A stretch of DNA of 64,000 bases from Gemmatimonadales bacterium (GTDB taxonomy: Bacteria; Gemmatimonadota; Gemmatimonadetes; Gemmatimonadales; GWC2-71-9), in the NCBI GenBank assembly GCA_036500345.1, contig DASYCE010000007.1, positions 248,001 through 312,000 on the forward strand. The letters run 5' to 3'. A program made the translations under genes and the position numbers. A model generated the notes under the pieces. It was given only the letters and a program-made list of their open reading frames with translations, searched no databases and was not told the DNA's origin. Shown piece by piece: positions 55,954 to 64,000 of this stretch. Numbering within the stretch: the first letter of the stretch is position 1; each line of letters starts with the position of its first letter.

Positions 55954-56735
55954 TCTACTTCTGCATTCCGGCATACAACGAGGAAGCCACGGTGGGACTT
56001 CTCCTGTGGAAGATCCGTCGCGTGCTCGAAGCATCGTCGCGAGAGTATCTCCTGCTCGTCGGTGACGACGCGTCGACCGACAGCACCCAGGAGGTCCTCG
56101 AGCCGTACCAGAAGGCGCTCCCGCTGGTCGTGCTGCGGTCGCCATCACATCAGGGATATGCGGCAACCGTCGAAGGTCTGCTCAAGGAAGCGCTGACGCG
56201 TTCCGATCGTCACAAGCGCGATATCGCGGTGGTCATGCCCGCCGACTTTGCCGTCGACCCCGACGCACTCCCCGAGTTCCTCAAGCACATCGACAGCGGC
56301 GCCGACCTGGTGGTCGGCGAAGCCACCCTCACCGGCGACGTGGGAAAATGGGATCGGCGCGTGCGTGAGTGGGCTCCCCGGATTCTCGGCCGGCACGCCA
56401 GGATTCCCGGAGTGCGCGACGTCGTCTCCGGATTCGCCGCGTTCCGGCTGGTCTCGTTGCGCAATGCGTTTCGCGACTGCGAGGGTCGCTGGCTCACCAC
56501 CCAGGATTGGGCGGCGAATGCGCAGCTGCTGGGCTGGGCCGCCGCGGGATCGCGCCGGGTTGAAGTGGTACCGGTGACCGAACGCCTCGACCGTCACACC
56601 CGGGCGCATCGCCACGCACCGTGGGCGAGAGCTCGTGCCCTCTGGGCCGCTCGCAGCCTCCTTCCCGCGCCACCGGCCGGGCAGAAGGCGGAACGCGGGC
56701 AGCAGGCGACGCCGAGAGGTCAGGAAGCCGCGTGA
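55950..56735 (+). CDS. Glycosyltransferase family 2 protein
   Basis: 261 residues, GT-A fold. It opens with FCIPAYNEEATVGLLLWKIR, followed by VGDDASTDSTQEVLEPY, with the Asp pair for the nucleotide sugar; MPADFAVDPDALPEF holds the acidic metal-binding position. SGFAAFRLVSLRNAF and TTQDWAANAQLLGWAAA match the acceptor side. There is no membrane segment at the C-terminus, which ends in a basic, low-complexity tail. It overlaps the GT4 gene upstream and the next gene downstream (GTGA). Confidence 0.87.
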   Translation: MIYFCIPAYNEEATVGLLLWKIRRVLEASSREYLLLVGDDASTDSTQEVLEPYQKALPLVVLRSPSHQGYAATVEGLLKEALTRSDRHKRDIAVVMPADFAVDPDALPEFLKHIDSGADLVVGEATLTGDVGKWDRRVREWAPRILGRHARIPGVRDVVSGFAAFRLVSLRNAFRDCEGRWLTTQDWAANAQLLGWAAAGSRRVEVVPVTERLDRHTRAHRHAPWARARALWAARSLLPAPPAGQKAERGQQATPRGQEAA

Positions 56736-57457
56736 TTCCGTTTGTCGTCGGCACGATGCTCGCGCAATCGCTCGCAATGGCACCGGCGCCGATCTCCGCC
56801 GCACCATCGCCGTTCGGCGTGGGCGAGACGATCGAATACGTCGGCCACTACAAATTTCTCAGCCCCGGCCATGTCACGCTGAAGGTCGTCGGCGTCGACG
56901 ATGTGCGAGGTGCAAAGGCGTGGCACTTCTCGCTGGCGATGAATGTCGCGGTGCTGATGTTTCACAGCAGCACCGCCCTCGATTCGTGGACCGCGATCGA
57001 TCCGTTCGAGTCGCTCAAGTACCGGAAGGTCATCGACGGAAAGACCAGCGAATTCGCCATCTTCCCCGATTCCGGCTTCTATCGTTCCAGCGGCGATACC
57101 ACGCACCACCCGACGCCCCATGATCCGATCGACGATCTCGCGTTCATCTATTTCCTGCGCACCACGCCGCTGCATGAGCACGCCCACTACGATTTCTCGC
57201 ACTACTACCGGATGGACAAGAACCCGGTCAGCATCGATGTGCTCGGCCGCGAAATGGTCTCGCTCGACGACGGTACCCGCCGGTACTGCTGGATCCTTCA
57301 TCCGATCGTCGATGAGCCGAACGGGATGTTTGCCCGGGATCACGACGCACGGCTCTGGCTGACCGACGACGGCCTGCGCCTCCCGGTACAGATCCGGTCC
57401 AACTATTCCGTCGGCGCGATCACGCTCCGCATGCGCCGGGTCACGCTGGCGCACTGA
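56732..57457 (+). CDS. DUF3108-like exported protein
   Basis: 241 residues with a signal peptide (MIPFVVGTMLAQSLAMAPAPISA). The mature part fits DUF3108: PFGVGETIEYVGHYKFLSPG, GHVTLKVVGVDDVRGAKAWH, TALDSWTAIDPFESLKYRKV, and a C-terminal TDDGLRLPVQIRSNYSVGAI. This family is periplasmic, all-beta and of unknown function. The GTG start overlaps the glycosyltransferase stop, which suggests it belongs with envelope-glycan genes. Several starts are possible; this one begins the signal peptide. Confidence 0.8.
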   Translation: MIPFVVGTMLAQSLAMAPAPISAAPSPFGVGETIEYVGHYKFLSPGHVTLKVVGVDDVRGAKAWHFSLAMNVAVLMFHSSTALDSWTAIDPFESLKYRKVIDGKTSEFAIFPDSGFYRSSGDTTHHPTPHDPIDDLAFIYFLRTTPLHEHAHYDFSHYYRMDKNPVSIDVLGREMVSLDDGTRRYCWILHPIVDEPNGMFARDHDARLWLTDDGLRLPVQIRSNYSVGAITLRMRRVTLAH

Positions 57458-57462
57458 TCGTG

Positions 57463-57933
57463 ATGCAGCGCCCCGCGGTCCTCGCCGCATTGCTGCTCGT
57501 CTCAACGAGCTGCCATCATGCGCCGCCACCAATCCTCCCGCCTGGCGCGATCCCGATCAGCGTCGGCTCGTTGCAGGCCGATTCGATCGCCCACGCGATG
57601 ATCCAGGTCGCGTTCGCGGCCGACGCGAAGCTGACCACCCCGGATTCGACCTATATCCCCGATTCGGAAGTGATTGCCAACGGTGCCCCTCGCGCGGACC
57701 CTCCTCGGCTCGCCGGCGTTTCGGCCGACGGCTCGATCGAAATGGGGTCGAGTCGCTTTGCCGTGACGGGAAACTTTGTGTGGGGAAGCGTGCAGTATCG
57801 CTGGATGCCGAACGATGCTGGCGGCCGGATTGTCGAGGGGTGGGCGACGCTGGTTATCGCCCGGACCCGAAGCGGTGATTGGCGAATCCTCGAACTGCAT
57901 TCGTCGACCATTCCGCCGGCGACCAATCCCTGA
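57463..57933 (+). CDS. Small lipoprotein with NTF2/DUF4440-like fold
   Basis: 156 residues. The signal MQRPAVLAALLLVSTSCHH has a lipobox-like STSC. The mature part starts with a Pro-rich spacer and has the layout of a DUF4440/SnoaL-type cone: a helix (SIAHAMIQVAFAADA), then beta strands ending in GRIVEGWATLVIARTRSGDW and RILELHSSTI. Those folds bind small molecules, but no catalytic residues can be named. ATG at 57463; a GTG three bases upstream is possible. It lies 5 bases after the DUF3108-like gene, last of the run. Confidence 0.65.
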   Translation: MQRPAVLAALLLVSTSCHHAPPPILPPGAIPISVGSLQADSIAHAMIQVAFAADAKLTTPDSTYIPDSEVIANGAPRADPPRLAGVSADGSIEMGSSRFAVTGNFVWGSVQYRWMPNDAGGRIVEGWATLVIARTRSGDWRILELHSSTIPPATNP

Positions 57934-57941
57934 TGACGCTG

Positions 57942-57964
57942 GCCGGCACCAGGTCGGTGCCGGC
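57942..57964. terminator. Hairpin between converging genes at 57.95 kb
   Basis: Perfect 9-bp stem GCCGGCACC-aggtc-GGTGCCGGC, 8 bases after one stop and 16 before the other. It lacks a T-run but its place between converging genes fits a shared terminator. Confidence 0.55.
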
Positions 57965-57980
57965 GTTCACTGCCGGAAGA

Positions 57981-58202
57981 TCAGGCCGCGCTCGACGACG
58001 TCCCCCGGATGGCGTCCCGAATCCGCTGGGCCACCCCCGGCGCGAAGATCTTGAGGAGGGTGTAGACCACGAAGCCGAGAAAAGCCCACCAGAGCACGGT
58101 CACCAGCAGCCCCACCACGGTGCCGAGCAGCCCCATCAGGATCCTGAAGCCGATCATTGCGACCACGGCGAGCACCGCGAAACCACCGATCGTCCGAACC
58201 AT
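57981..58202 (-). CDS. Small membrane protein, unknown function
   Basis: 73 residues with a nearly continuous hydrophobic region of two helices (about 5-22, GGFAVLAVVAMIGFRIL, and 24-52, GLLGTVVGLLVTVLWWAFLG and onward), then a basic amphipathic tail ending in GTSSSAA. I do not recognise a family. ATG at 58202, with GGAG about 8 bases upstream. It is divergent from thiO and stands alone. Confidence 0.6.
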   Translation of the reverse strand: MVRTIGGFAVLAVVAMIGFRILMGLLGTVVGLLVTVLWWAFLGFVVYTLLKIFAPGVAQRIRDAIRGTSSSAA

Positions 58203-58293
58203 ATTAGACTCCGCCGAAACTGGGAAACCGCTCTGAACCGATACTCGAAGAAGAATACGTGGCCCCTCCGATTGAGGTTTCAACCCGCACCGT

Positions 58294-59409
58294 ATGCCCG
58301 CGCTTTCTGACGTCGTAATCATCGGTGGCGGGGCGATCGGCTCGGGGTGTGCCCGTGCGCTGGCGCATGCCGGTGCTCGCGTCACCGTATTCGAAGGGGC
58401 GTCGCCCGCTCCGGCCGGCGAAGGGTGGCGGGCCTCGGCGGGGATGCTCGCCGCGCAGGTCGAGACCGAGATTGACGACCCTCTCTTCAAGCTTGCCCTG
58501 GCTGGTCGCGCGTTTTTTCACCGCAATGCTGCGCCACTGCGATCCGCGACCGGAATCGACATCGGACTGATGGAATGCGGTGTCCTTCAACTGGTGCGTC
58601 ACGAGGCCGAGATCGAGCGCATGCTCGAACGCGTCGCCTGGCAACGTCAGCAGGCACATCGCGCCGACTGGCTGAGCGGGCTCGAGGTCGCCGAGGGGTG
58701 GCCGTGGCTCGCCCCCTCCCTCGGCGGATTCTGGGCGCCGGAGGATGGCGCGGTCGATCCTGAGCGGCTCGTCGCAGCGCTCAAGGCCGACGCCGTGGCG
58801 CACGGCGCCCGGTTTGTCGCGTCGAGCGTCACGGCGCTCGATCGCACTGGCGACCGACTCAACGGCGTCCAGACCGGGAGCGGAATCCACGCATGCGGCG
58901 CCGTGGTGATCGCCGCCGGGGCATGGTCCGGCAGGATCGCCAATCTGCCGCGACCGCTCTCCGTCGAGCCGGTCCGGGGACAGATGATCGCCTTTCCGTG
59001 GCCGGCGAGCGCCGCACCGGCCGTCATCTATGGCGAGCACTGCTATCTCCTCAAGCGCGGGAACGAAATGCTGGTCGGCGCGACAGTTGAACACGCCGGA
59101 TTCGACGCGTCCGTCACCGCGGAAGGGGTCGCCGATCTCCACACACGCGCCATGCGCGTCTACCCTGGCCTGATCGGCAACGACCCGATCCGCCGCTGGG
59201 CCGGCCTCCGTCCGGCGGCGCCAGATGGCCTGCCGATCATCGGTCCCGAGCCACGACTCGCCGGGCTCTGGTACGCGACCGCACATGGTCGCAACGGCAT
59301 ACTCCTGGCCGGCATAACCGGCGAGTTGATCGCCCGGGGATTGCGTGGCGACCCGCTCCCCGACGAACTCCTCCCCTTCCGCCCTTCCCGCTTCTGGGAT
59401 TGGTCCTGA
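58294..59409 (+). CDS. thiO: Glycine oxidase ThiO
   Basis: 371-residue FAD-dependent oxidase of the DAO family. The dinucleotide fold is VVIIGGGAIGSGCARALAHAG (start at residue 7), followed by GEGWRASAGMLAAQVE typical of ThiO. The FAD-closing motif at the end is RRWAGLRPAAPDGLPIIGP and ATAHGRNGILLA. ThiO oxidises glycine to the imine used to build the thiamine thiazole; other amine oxidases of the family are possible. No thiG or thiS is adjacent. It precedes lipA and the TPP-dependent dehydrogenase genes, so thiamine supply next to a thiamine enzyme makes sense. Confidence 0.85.
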   Translation: MPALSDVVIIGGGAIGSGCARALAHAGARVTVFEGASPAPAGEGWRASAGMLAAQVETEIDDPLFKLALAGRAFFHRNAAPLRSATGIDIGLMECGVLQLVRHEAEIERMLERVAWQRQQAHRADWLSGLEVAEGWPWLAPSLGGFWAPEDGAVDPERLVAALKADAVAHGARFVASSVTALDRTGDRLNGVQTGSGIHACGAVVIAAGAWSGRIANLPRPLSVEPVRGQMIAFPWPASAAPAVIYGEHCYLLKRGNEMLVGATVEHAGFDASVTAEGVADLHTRAMRVYPGLIGNDPIRRWAGLRPAAPDGLPIIGPEPRLAGLWYATAHGRNGILLAGITGELIARGLRGDPLPDELLPFRPSRFWDWS

Positions 59410-59512
59410 CCGTTCCGATTCCCTAGGATCGAACTTCAATCGGCGCTATCTTGATGGGCTTGCGCGCGACTGCGATTGCGCGCGTCAACCCTGTGCTGTG
59501 CAAGGAGTTCGG

Positions 59513-60457
59513 GTGGCCGCACCGCTGGTGCAACTGACCCACGGATCGATGGTGGCCGAACCGCAGTCGGCGTCGGGCTCGGTGATGCCGTTCACCCCGG
59601 TTCGCAAGCCATCCTGGCTCAAGGTGCAGGCACCCGGCGGCCCTTCGTACCTGCATATCAAGTCGATGATGCGGACCCTGGGGCTGCACACCGTCTGCGA
59701 AGAAGCTCGTTGTCCCAACATCGGCGACTGCTGGGAGCACAAGGCCGCGACGTTCATGATTCTCGGCGATGTCTGCACCCGGAACTGCGCCTATTGCGCC
59801 GTGTCGCATGGGACCCCTGCCGCGTTTGACCCGACCGAACCGGCGAAGCTCGCCTCTGCGGTCGAACAGATGGGGCTGGAGCACGTGGTGATCACCTCGG
59901 TCGACCGGGACGATCTCGAGCACGGCGGCGCCGAGGCGTTCGCCGATTGCATCCGTGAGATCAAGCAGCGCCTCCCCGAAACCTCGGTCGAAGTGCTGAT
60001 TCCCGACTTCAAGGGATCGCTCGACGCGCTCCGGATCGTGATGGACGCCAGGCCCGACATTCTCAATCACAACCTCGAGACCGCCGAACGCCTCTATCGG
60101 CTCGCGCGCCCCGGTGGCCGGTACGACCGGGCGCTGACGCTCCTCGCCAATGCCCGGACGCTCGATCCCGACGCCCTAACCAAGTCGGGAATCATCGTCG
60201 GTATGGGTGAAGAGTGGGACGAAATCATCACCTGCCTCCGCGACCTGCGGCGCAGCGACGTGAACATCGTGACAATCGGCCAGTATCTGCGTCCCTCGGC
60301 GGCGCATCTCCCGGTCGTTCGCTACTACACCCCGGCAGAATTCGACGAACTCGCGGTACTCGGCATGCGCATGGGCTTCACGCACGTGCAGTCCTCGCCG
60401 CTCACCCGGTCGTCGTACCACGCATGGGAACAGAAGAAGGCCGCGACTCACCAATGA
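59513..60457 (+). CDS. lipA: Lipoyl synthase
   Basis: 314-residue radical-SAM enzyme that inserts two sulfurs into octanoyl groups on lipoyl domains. The auxiliary cluster cysteines are CEEARCPNIGDC (Cys62, 67, 73); the radical-SAM cluster is CTRNCAYC (Cys88, 92, 95); the C-terminal RSSYHA serine ligand is present. I chose the GTG at 59513 because AAGGAG (59502-59507) is 5 bases upstream; an ATG at 59549 is an alternative. TATCTTGA at 59447-59454 may be the promoter, giving a leader of about 60 bases. It lies 10 bases before the E1 alpha gene, whose complex needs lipoate. Confidence 0.95.
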   Translation: MAAPLVQLTHGSMVAEPQSASGSVMPFTPVRKPSWLKVQAPGGPSYLHIKSMMRTLGLHTVCEEARCPNIGDCWEHKAATFMILGDVCTRNCAYCAVSHGTPAAFDPTEPAKLASAVEQMGLEHVVITSVDRDDLEHGGAEAFADCIREIKQRLPETSVEVLIPDFKGSLDALRIVMDARPDILNHNLETAERLYRLARPGGRYDRALTLLANARTLDPDALTKSGIIVGMGEEWDEIITCLRDLRRSDVNIVTIGQYLRPSAAHLPVVRYYTPAEFDELAVLGMRMGFTHVQSSPLTRSSYHAWEQKKAATHQ

Positions 60458-60467
60458 GGAATGCGTG

Positions 60468-61487
60468 ATGGCAGTCGAGTCCCCCGCGCGCGCCAGACGG
60501 CGCGGCACCGAAGCTCCCTACGTCGACCAGTATCGCGACTGGCTGCGGATGATGATCCTGATCCGGCGCTTTGAGGAAAAGGCCGGAGAGGCATATTCGC
60601 TGGGCCAGATCGGCGGCTTCTGTCACCTCTACATCGGTCAGGAAGCGGTTGCCGTCGGCACGATCTCGGCCCTCCGCGCCGACGACTACATCGTGAGCGC
60701 CTATCGCGAACACGGACAGGCGCTCGCGCGTGGACTGTCGTCGCGATCGGTGATGGCCGAGCTGTTCGGCAAGGCGACCGGCTGCTCACACGGCAAGGGC
60801 GGCTCGATGCATCTGTTCGATGCGGCGCTGCACTTCATGGGCGGCCACGGGATCGTCGGCGGGCAGATACCTCTCGGCGCCGGCTTCGCCTTCGCCGCGC
60901 GGTATCGCAACACCGATCAGGTCTCGCTCACCTACTTCGGTGAAGCTGCTGCGAATATCGGTTCGTTCCACGAGACGCTCAACATCGCCGCGCTCTGGCG
61001 GCTTCCGGCGCTGTTCATCATCGAGAACAACGGCTACGGGATGGGAACCTCGCTGAAGCGCGCCGCCTCGATCACCGACCTGCACCAGCGCGCCGCGAGC
61101 TACGGGATTCCAGGCGTCGAAGTCGACGGTCAGGATGTCGTCGCGGTGCGGCAGACGACCGACGAAGCGGTGCGACGCGCCCGCGCCGGCGAGGGTCCGA
61201 CACTGATCGAGGTGAAGACCTTCCGCTACATGGGCCATTCGATGTCGGATGCGGCGAGCGGCACGTACCGGAGCAAGGAAGAACTCGACGCCTCGCGCCA
61301 GCGCGACCCGATCGTCCTTCTCGAGAGCCGCATGCGCGACCTCGACATGCTCGACGACGCCGGCGTGCAGGAAGTCGAGGCGAGTGTCGTCGCGGAAGTC
61401 GCCGACGCCGTCAAGTTCGCCGAGGAATCGCCCGATCCCGATCCGTCGGAGCTCTGGACCAACGTGTACGCGCCGGAGCCCCACTGA
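60468..61487 (+). CDS. pdhA: Pyruvate dehydrogenase-type E1 component, alpha subunit
   Basis: 339 residues. It binds TPP with the beta subunit and decarboxylates a 2-oxo acid, probably pyruvate. Family stretches: RRFEEKAGEAYSLGQIGGFC, YREHGQALARG, ATGCSHGKGGSMHLFD and IVGGQIPLGAGFAFA. The TPP/Mg motif, normally GDGAAN, reads GEAAAN (158-163), followed by IGSFHETLNIAALWRLPALF and IENNGYGMGTS, so Asp has become Glu and Gly has become Ala. Otherwise it is intact, including the phosphorylation-loop-like YMGHSMSD. ATG at 60468 with GAGGA upstream; a GTG three bases earlier is possible. Branched-chain or acetoin specificity cannot be excluded. Confidence 0.88.
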   Translation: MAVESPARARRRGTEAPYVDQYRDWLRMMILIRRFEEKAGEAYSLGQIGGFCHLYIGQEAVAVGTISALRADDYIVSAYREHGQALARGLSSRSVMAELFGKATGCSHGKGGSMHLFDAALHFMGGHGIVGGQIPLGAGFAFAARYRNTDQVSLTYFGEAAANIGSFHETLNIAALWRLPALFIIENNGYGMGTSLKRAASITDLHQRAASYGIPGVEVDGQDVVAVRQTTDEAVRRARAGEGPTLIEVKTFRYMGHSMSDAASGTYRSKEELDASRQRDPIVLLESRMRDLDMLDDAGVQEVEASVVAEVADAVKFAEESPDPDPSELWTNVYAPEPH

Positions 61488-62467
61488 TGGCGACGCTGAC
61501 CTATCGAGACGCCCTCAACGCCGCGCTCCGAGAGGAGATGCAGCGCGACGACAGCGTCTTCCTGATGGGCGAGGAAGTCGCCGAGTACGATGGCGCCTAC
61601 AAGGTGAGCCGGGGCCTCCTTCGCGAGTTCGGTCCGCGCCGTGTGGTCGACACCCCGATCGCGGAGCTCGGCTTCACCGGCATCGGCGTTGGCGCGGCAA
61701 TGGTCGGCCTCCGTCCGATCGTCGAAGTGATGACGTTCAACTTCGCGCTCCTCGCCATCGACCAGATCGTCAACGCGGCGGCCAAGATCCGCTACATGAG
61801 CGGCGGCCAGATCGGCTGCCCGATGGTGGTGCGCGGACCGGGCGGCGCGGCGCTGCAACTCGGGGCGCAGCACAGCCAGGCGTTCGAGAGCTGGTACGCG
61901 CACATTCCGGGACTCAAGGTCGTCATGCCGGCGACCCCGGCCGACGCCAAGGGACTCCTCAAATCGGCGATCCGCGATGACAATCCGGTGATTTTCATCG
62001 AAGGGGAGATGCTCTACAACCAGAAGGGCGACGTCCCCGATGAGGAATACCTGATTCCGCTGGGCAAGGCAGATATCAAGCGCCCCGGCAAGGATGTCAC
62101 CATCATCTGCCACTCCAAGACCGTGGCCCCGGCGCTCAACGCGGCGAAGACCCTCTCCGACGAGGGAATCGACGCCGAGGTGATCGATCTCCGGACGATC
62201 ACGCCGCTCGATCAGGACGCGATTCTCGCATCGGTGGCGAAGACGAACCGCGTCGTTGTCGCCGAAGAAGGATGGGGATTCGCCGGCGTCGGCGCGCAGG
62301 TCGTCGACGTGATCCAGCGGGAAGCGTTCGACCAGCTCGACGCTCCGGTGATTCGCGTGCATCAGGCCGACGTCCCGATGCCCTACAACAAGCATCTCGA
62401 AAAGGCCGCCAAGGCGGACGCGACCAGGATCGCCGCGGCCGTCCACCAGGTCTGCTACCGGAACTGA
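61487..62467 (+). CDS. pdhB: Pyruvate dehydrogenase-type E1 component, beta subunit
   Basis: 326 residues with the usual start TYRDALNAALREEMQRDDSV, the TPP-site segment GEEVAEYDGAYKVSRGLL and VDTPIAELGFTGIGVGAAM, MTFNFALLAIDQIVNAAAK, and the C-terminal domain with DAEVIDLRTITPLDQDAI and VVVAEEGWGFAGVGAQV. It forms the heterotetrameric E1 with the alpha subunit. The ATG shares one base with the alpha stop (TGATG), a typical coupling. The E2 gene begins 4 bases after it. Confidence 0.93.
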   Translation: MATLTYRDALNAALREEMQRDDSVFLMGEEVAEYDGAYKVSRGLLREFGPRRVVDTPIAELGFTGIGVGAAMVGLRPIVEVMTFNFALLAIDQIVNAAAKIRYMSGGQIGCPMVVRGPGGAALQLGAQHSQAFESWYAHIPGLKVVMPATPADAKGLLKSAIRDDNPVIFIEGEMLYNQKGDVPDEEYLIPLGKADIKRPGKDVTIICHSKTVAPALNAAKTLSDEGIDAEVIDLRTITPLDQDAILASVAKTNRVVVAEEGWGFAGVGAQVVDVIQREAFDQLDAPVIRVHQADVPMPYNKHLEKAAKADATRIAAAVHQVCYRN

Positions 62468-62471
62468 GGCT

Positions 62472-63737
62472 ATGGCGACCAAGGTCGTGATGGAAGCGCT
62501 CTCGCCCACGATGGAAGAAGGCCGCCTCGTGGAGTGGAAGAAGAAGGAAGGCGACGCGGTGCAGACCGGCGACGTGCTCGCCGAAGTCGAGACCGACAAG
62601 GCCGTGATGGAGCTCGTGGCGCGAGCCGCAGGCACGCTGCTCAAGCAGACGGTTGCAGCCGGAGCCACCGTTCCCGTGGCCGAGACGGTCGCGTGGATCG
62701 GCAACGCGGGCGAAGCGGTGCCCGGTGGCGATAGCGCTCCCGCCGCATCGCCGGCACCGGCACCTGCTGCACCTTCCTCGTCACATCCCGCGGCACCAGC
62801 TCCAACGGCGGCGGCGGCGGCGGTGCCGTCGCGGACCGCGCCCCCGGCGCCCGCTCCGGCACCAACTGCGTCGACCGCACCAACCGCACCAACAACGGGC
62901 GGGCGCGTCAAGGCGTCGCCGCTGGCGAAGCGCATCGCCGCTGATCGCGGACTCGATCTCAATGGTGTCGCCGGCTCCGGCCCTGAAGGGCGGATCGTCA
63001 AGCGCGACGTCGAGAACGCCGTCCCCAAGGCCGCCGCACAGTCCGTCACCGGATCCGGGTTCAGCGACATCGATCTCTCCCCGATGCGGAAGACGATCGC
63101 CAAGCGTCTCGCGCAATCGATCGGGCCGATTCCGACCTACTACCTCACCGCCGAAGTCGACATGGAGCGCGCGCACGAAGCTCGCGAAGCGCTCCTGGCA
63201 CTCGATTCAACCGGCAAGTTCTCCTTCAACGATCTGCTGATTCGCGCCGCCGCGACCGCGCTCCACCTGCATCCATGGGTCAATGCCTGGTGGATGGACG
63301 ACAAGGTCCGGCAGTGGCACGAGGTGCATATCGGTGTTGCGGTCGCCGTCGAGGAAGGGTTGATCACACCGGTCGTCCGTCACGCCGACCAGAAGACGCT
63401 CCGCGCCATCGCAGGCGAAGTGCGCGAGCTCGCCGGTCGCGCGCGAGAGAAAAAGCTCAAGCCCGAGGAATACACCGGCGCGACCTTCTCGATCTCCAAT
63501 CTCGGCATGTTCGGCATCGACGAATTCACCGCGGTCATCAATCCCCCCGAAGCGGCGATTCTCGCTGTCGGCCGGATCGAGCCGAAGCCGGTCGTGATGG
63601 ACGGCGCCGTCGTGGTCCGGCGCCGGATGCGGATGACGCTCAGCTGCGACCATCGCGTCATCGATGGCGCCACCGGTGCGGCGTTCCTCAAGACCCTGGT
63701 CGGCATGCTGGAGAATCCGCTCGCCCTGGTCTGGTGA
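62472..63737 (+). CDS. pdhC: Dihydrolipoamide acetyltransferase (E2) of a 2-oxo acid dehydrogenase complex
   Basis: 421 residues. A single N-terminal lipoyl domain contains EVETDKAVMEL, with the lipoylated lysine near residue 43. A long Ala/Pro-rich swinging linker (about 88-140) follows, then the E1/E3-binding domain (ASPLAKRIAADRGLDLNGVA, SGPEGRIVKRDV) and the catalytic core with the active site DHRVIDGA (His394, Asp398). It passes acetyl groups from E1 to CoA. The lipoyl group is supplied by LipA at 59.5 kb and possibly the ligase at 33 kb. Confidence 0.95.
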   Translation: MATKVVMEALSPTMEEGRLVEWKKKEGDAVQTGDVLAEVETDKAVMELVARAAGTLLKQTVAAGATVPVAETVAWIGNAGEAVPGGDSAPAASPAPAPAAPSSSHPAAPAPTAAAAAVPSRTAPPAPAPAPTASTAPTAPTTGGRVKASPLAKRIAADRGLDLNGVAGSGPEGRIVKRDVENAVPKAAAQSVTGSGFSDIDLSPMRKTIAKRLAQSIGPIPTYYLTAEVDMERAHEAREALLALDSTGKFSFNDLLIRAAATALHLHPWVNAWWMDDKVRQWHEVHIGVAVAVEEGLITPVVRHADQKTLRAIAGEVRELAGRAREKKLKPEEYTGATFSISNLGMFGIDEFTAVINPPEAAILAVGRIEPKPVVMDGAVVVRRRMRMTLSCDHRVIDGATGAAFLKTLVGMLENPLALVW

Positions 63738-63773
63738 TCAGGGCGTCACATTCGACACACGGAGTCCATGCTC

Positions 63774-64000
63774 GTGGCTAATCAGTCCTTCGACATCGTG
63801 ATCATCGGCGGCGGCCCGGCCGGATACCCGTGCGCCATTCGCGCCGCGCAGCTCGGCCTCACCGTGGGGCTCGTCGAACGCGACAAGATGGGCGGCGTCT
63901 GCGTCAACATCGGCTGCATCCCGACCAAGGCGCTGCTCTACAGCGCGTCGACCGCGAACACAATCCGCAAGCAGGCGAAGGATCTCGGCATCGAGGTCGG
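63774..64000 (+). CDS. lpdA: Dihydrolipoamide dehydrogenase (E3), partial, C-terminus beyond window
   Basis: About the first 75 residues are present. They show the FAD-binding motif [40 protein letters not shown] with the redox-active disulfide pair (CVNIGC), and KALLYSAS. E3 reoxidises the dihydrolipoyl arm of E2 and passes electrons to NAD+. I chose the GTG at 63774 because GGAG (63761-63764) is 9 bases upstream; an in-frame ATG at 63768 is closer to that site (3 bases) and remains possible. It is the fourth gene of the complex operon. Confidence 0.92.
   Translation, partial: MANQSFDIVIIGGGPAGYPCAIRAAQLGLTVGLVERDKMGGVCVNIGCIPTKALLYSASTANTIRKQAKDLGIEV

Noticed and set aside
61226-63103. 625-codon minus-strand open frame opposite the dehydrogenase genes
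   Set aside because: Antisense shadow; the repetitive Ala/Gly part mirrors the Ala/Pro linker of E2.

Overview
This window is 64 kb of high-GC, densely packed bacterial chromosome. I see no insertion sequences, phage genes, CRISPR arrays, tRNA or rRNA. The gene content suggests an aerobic Gram-negative of the Gemmatimonadota type: a cytochrome c maturation gene, a TonB-dependent receptor, many lipoproteins and signal-peptide proteins, a large secreted sortilin/VPS10-type propeller, a POT peptide transporter, and Gly/Arg-rich linkers in exported proteins. The phylum is my inference from overall character, not from a marker gene. Genes sit in tight runs with ATGA, GTGA or TGATG overlaps.

Layout. 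1-6 kb: the start of ccmE, glycerol kinase, then enoyl-CoA hydratase, recF, a DciA-like gene and gyrB, closed by a strong terminator. 6-14.4 kb: pyrimidine-nucleoside phosphorylase; a TPR protein with NAD-dependent DNA ligase; a V4R protein; a purine-type phosphoribosyltransferase; and a TPR / Ig-like lipoprotein / acyl-CoA synthetase run. 14.6-20.3 kb: a zinc-ribbon protein, an SDR and a mammalian-type PTPS, which together could be a biopterin pathway, then the large VPS10-type protein. 20.6-29.7 kb (minus strand): aminotransferase, a small unknown protein, a HerA-like ATPase, Mre11/SbcD, Rad50/SbcC, a GNAT protein and a stand-alone LigD-type 3'-phosphoesterase. This run looks like a DNA-end-processing operon and is the most interesting part of the window. 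29.7-31.6 kb: a degenerate DEAD-box-like protein with a DbpA RNA-binding domain, then HU. 31.7-42 kb: thymidine kinase, coaE, a lipoate ligase family protein, a complete dipeptide-type ABC transporter, an M61 peptidase and a PhzF protein. 42-52 kb: an outer-membrane cluster (DUF1800, DUF1501, two paralogous propeller lipoproteins of which one has a nonsense codon, a TonB-dependent receptor, a TsdA-like diheme cytochrome c). 52-58 kb: a POT transporter, a coiled-coil protein, a class-I amidotransferase-like hydrolase, two glycosyltransferases, a DUF3108-like protein and a lipoprotein. 58-64 kb: thiO, lipA and the pyruvate-dehydrogenase-type genes E1 alpha, E1 beta, E2 and the start of E3.

How the genes work together. 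The right end joins an oxo-acid dehydrogenase complex to makers of two of its cofactors: lipoate (LipA) and the thiazole of thiamine (ThiO). The dpp operon, POT carrier, M61 peptidase and VPS10-type protein suggest growth on peptides. CcmE fits the c-type cytochrome encoded 51 kb away. Several transcription units have a TAnnnT -10 element 5-7 bases before the start codon, so leaderless transcription appears to be common here.
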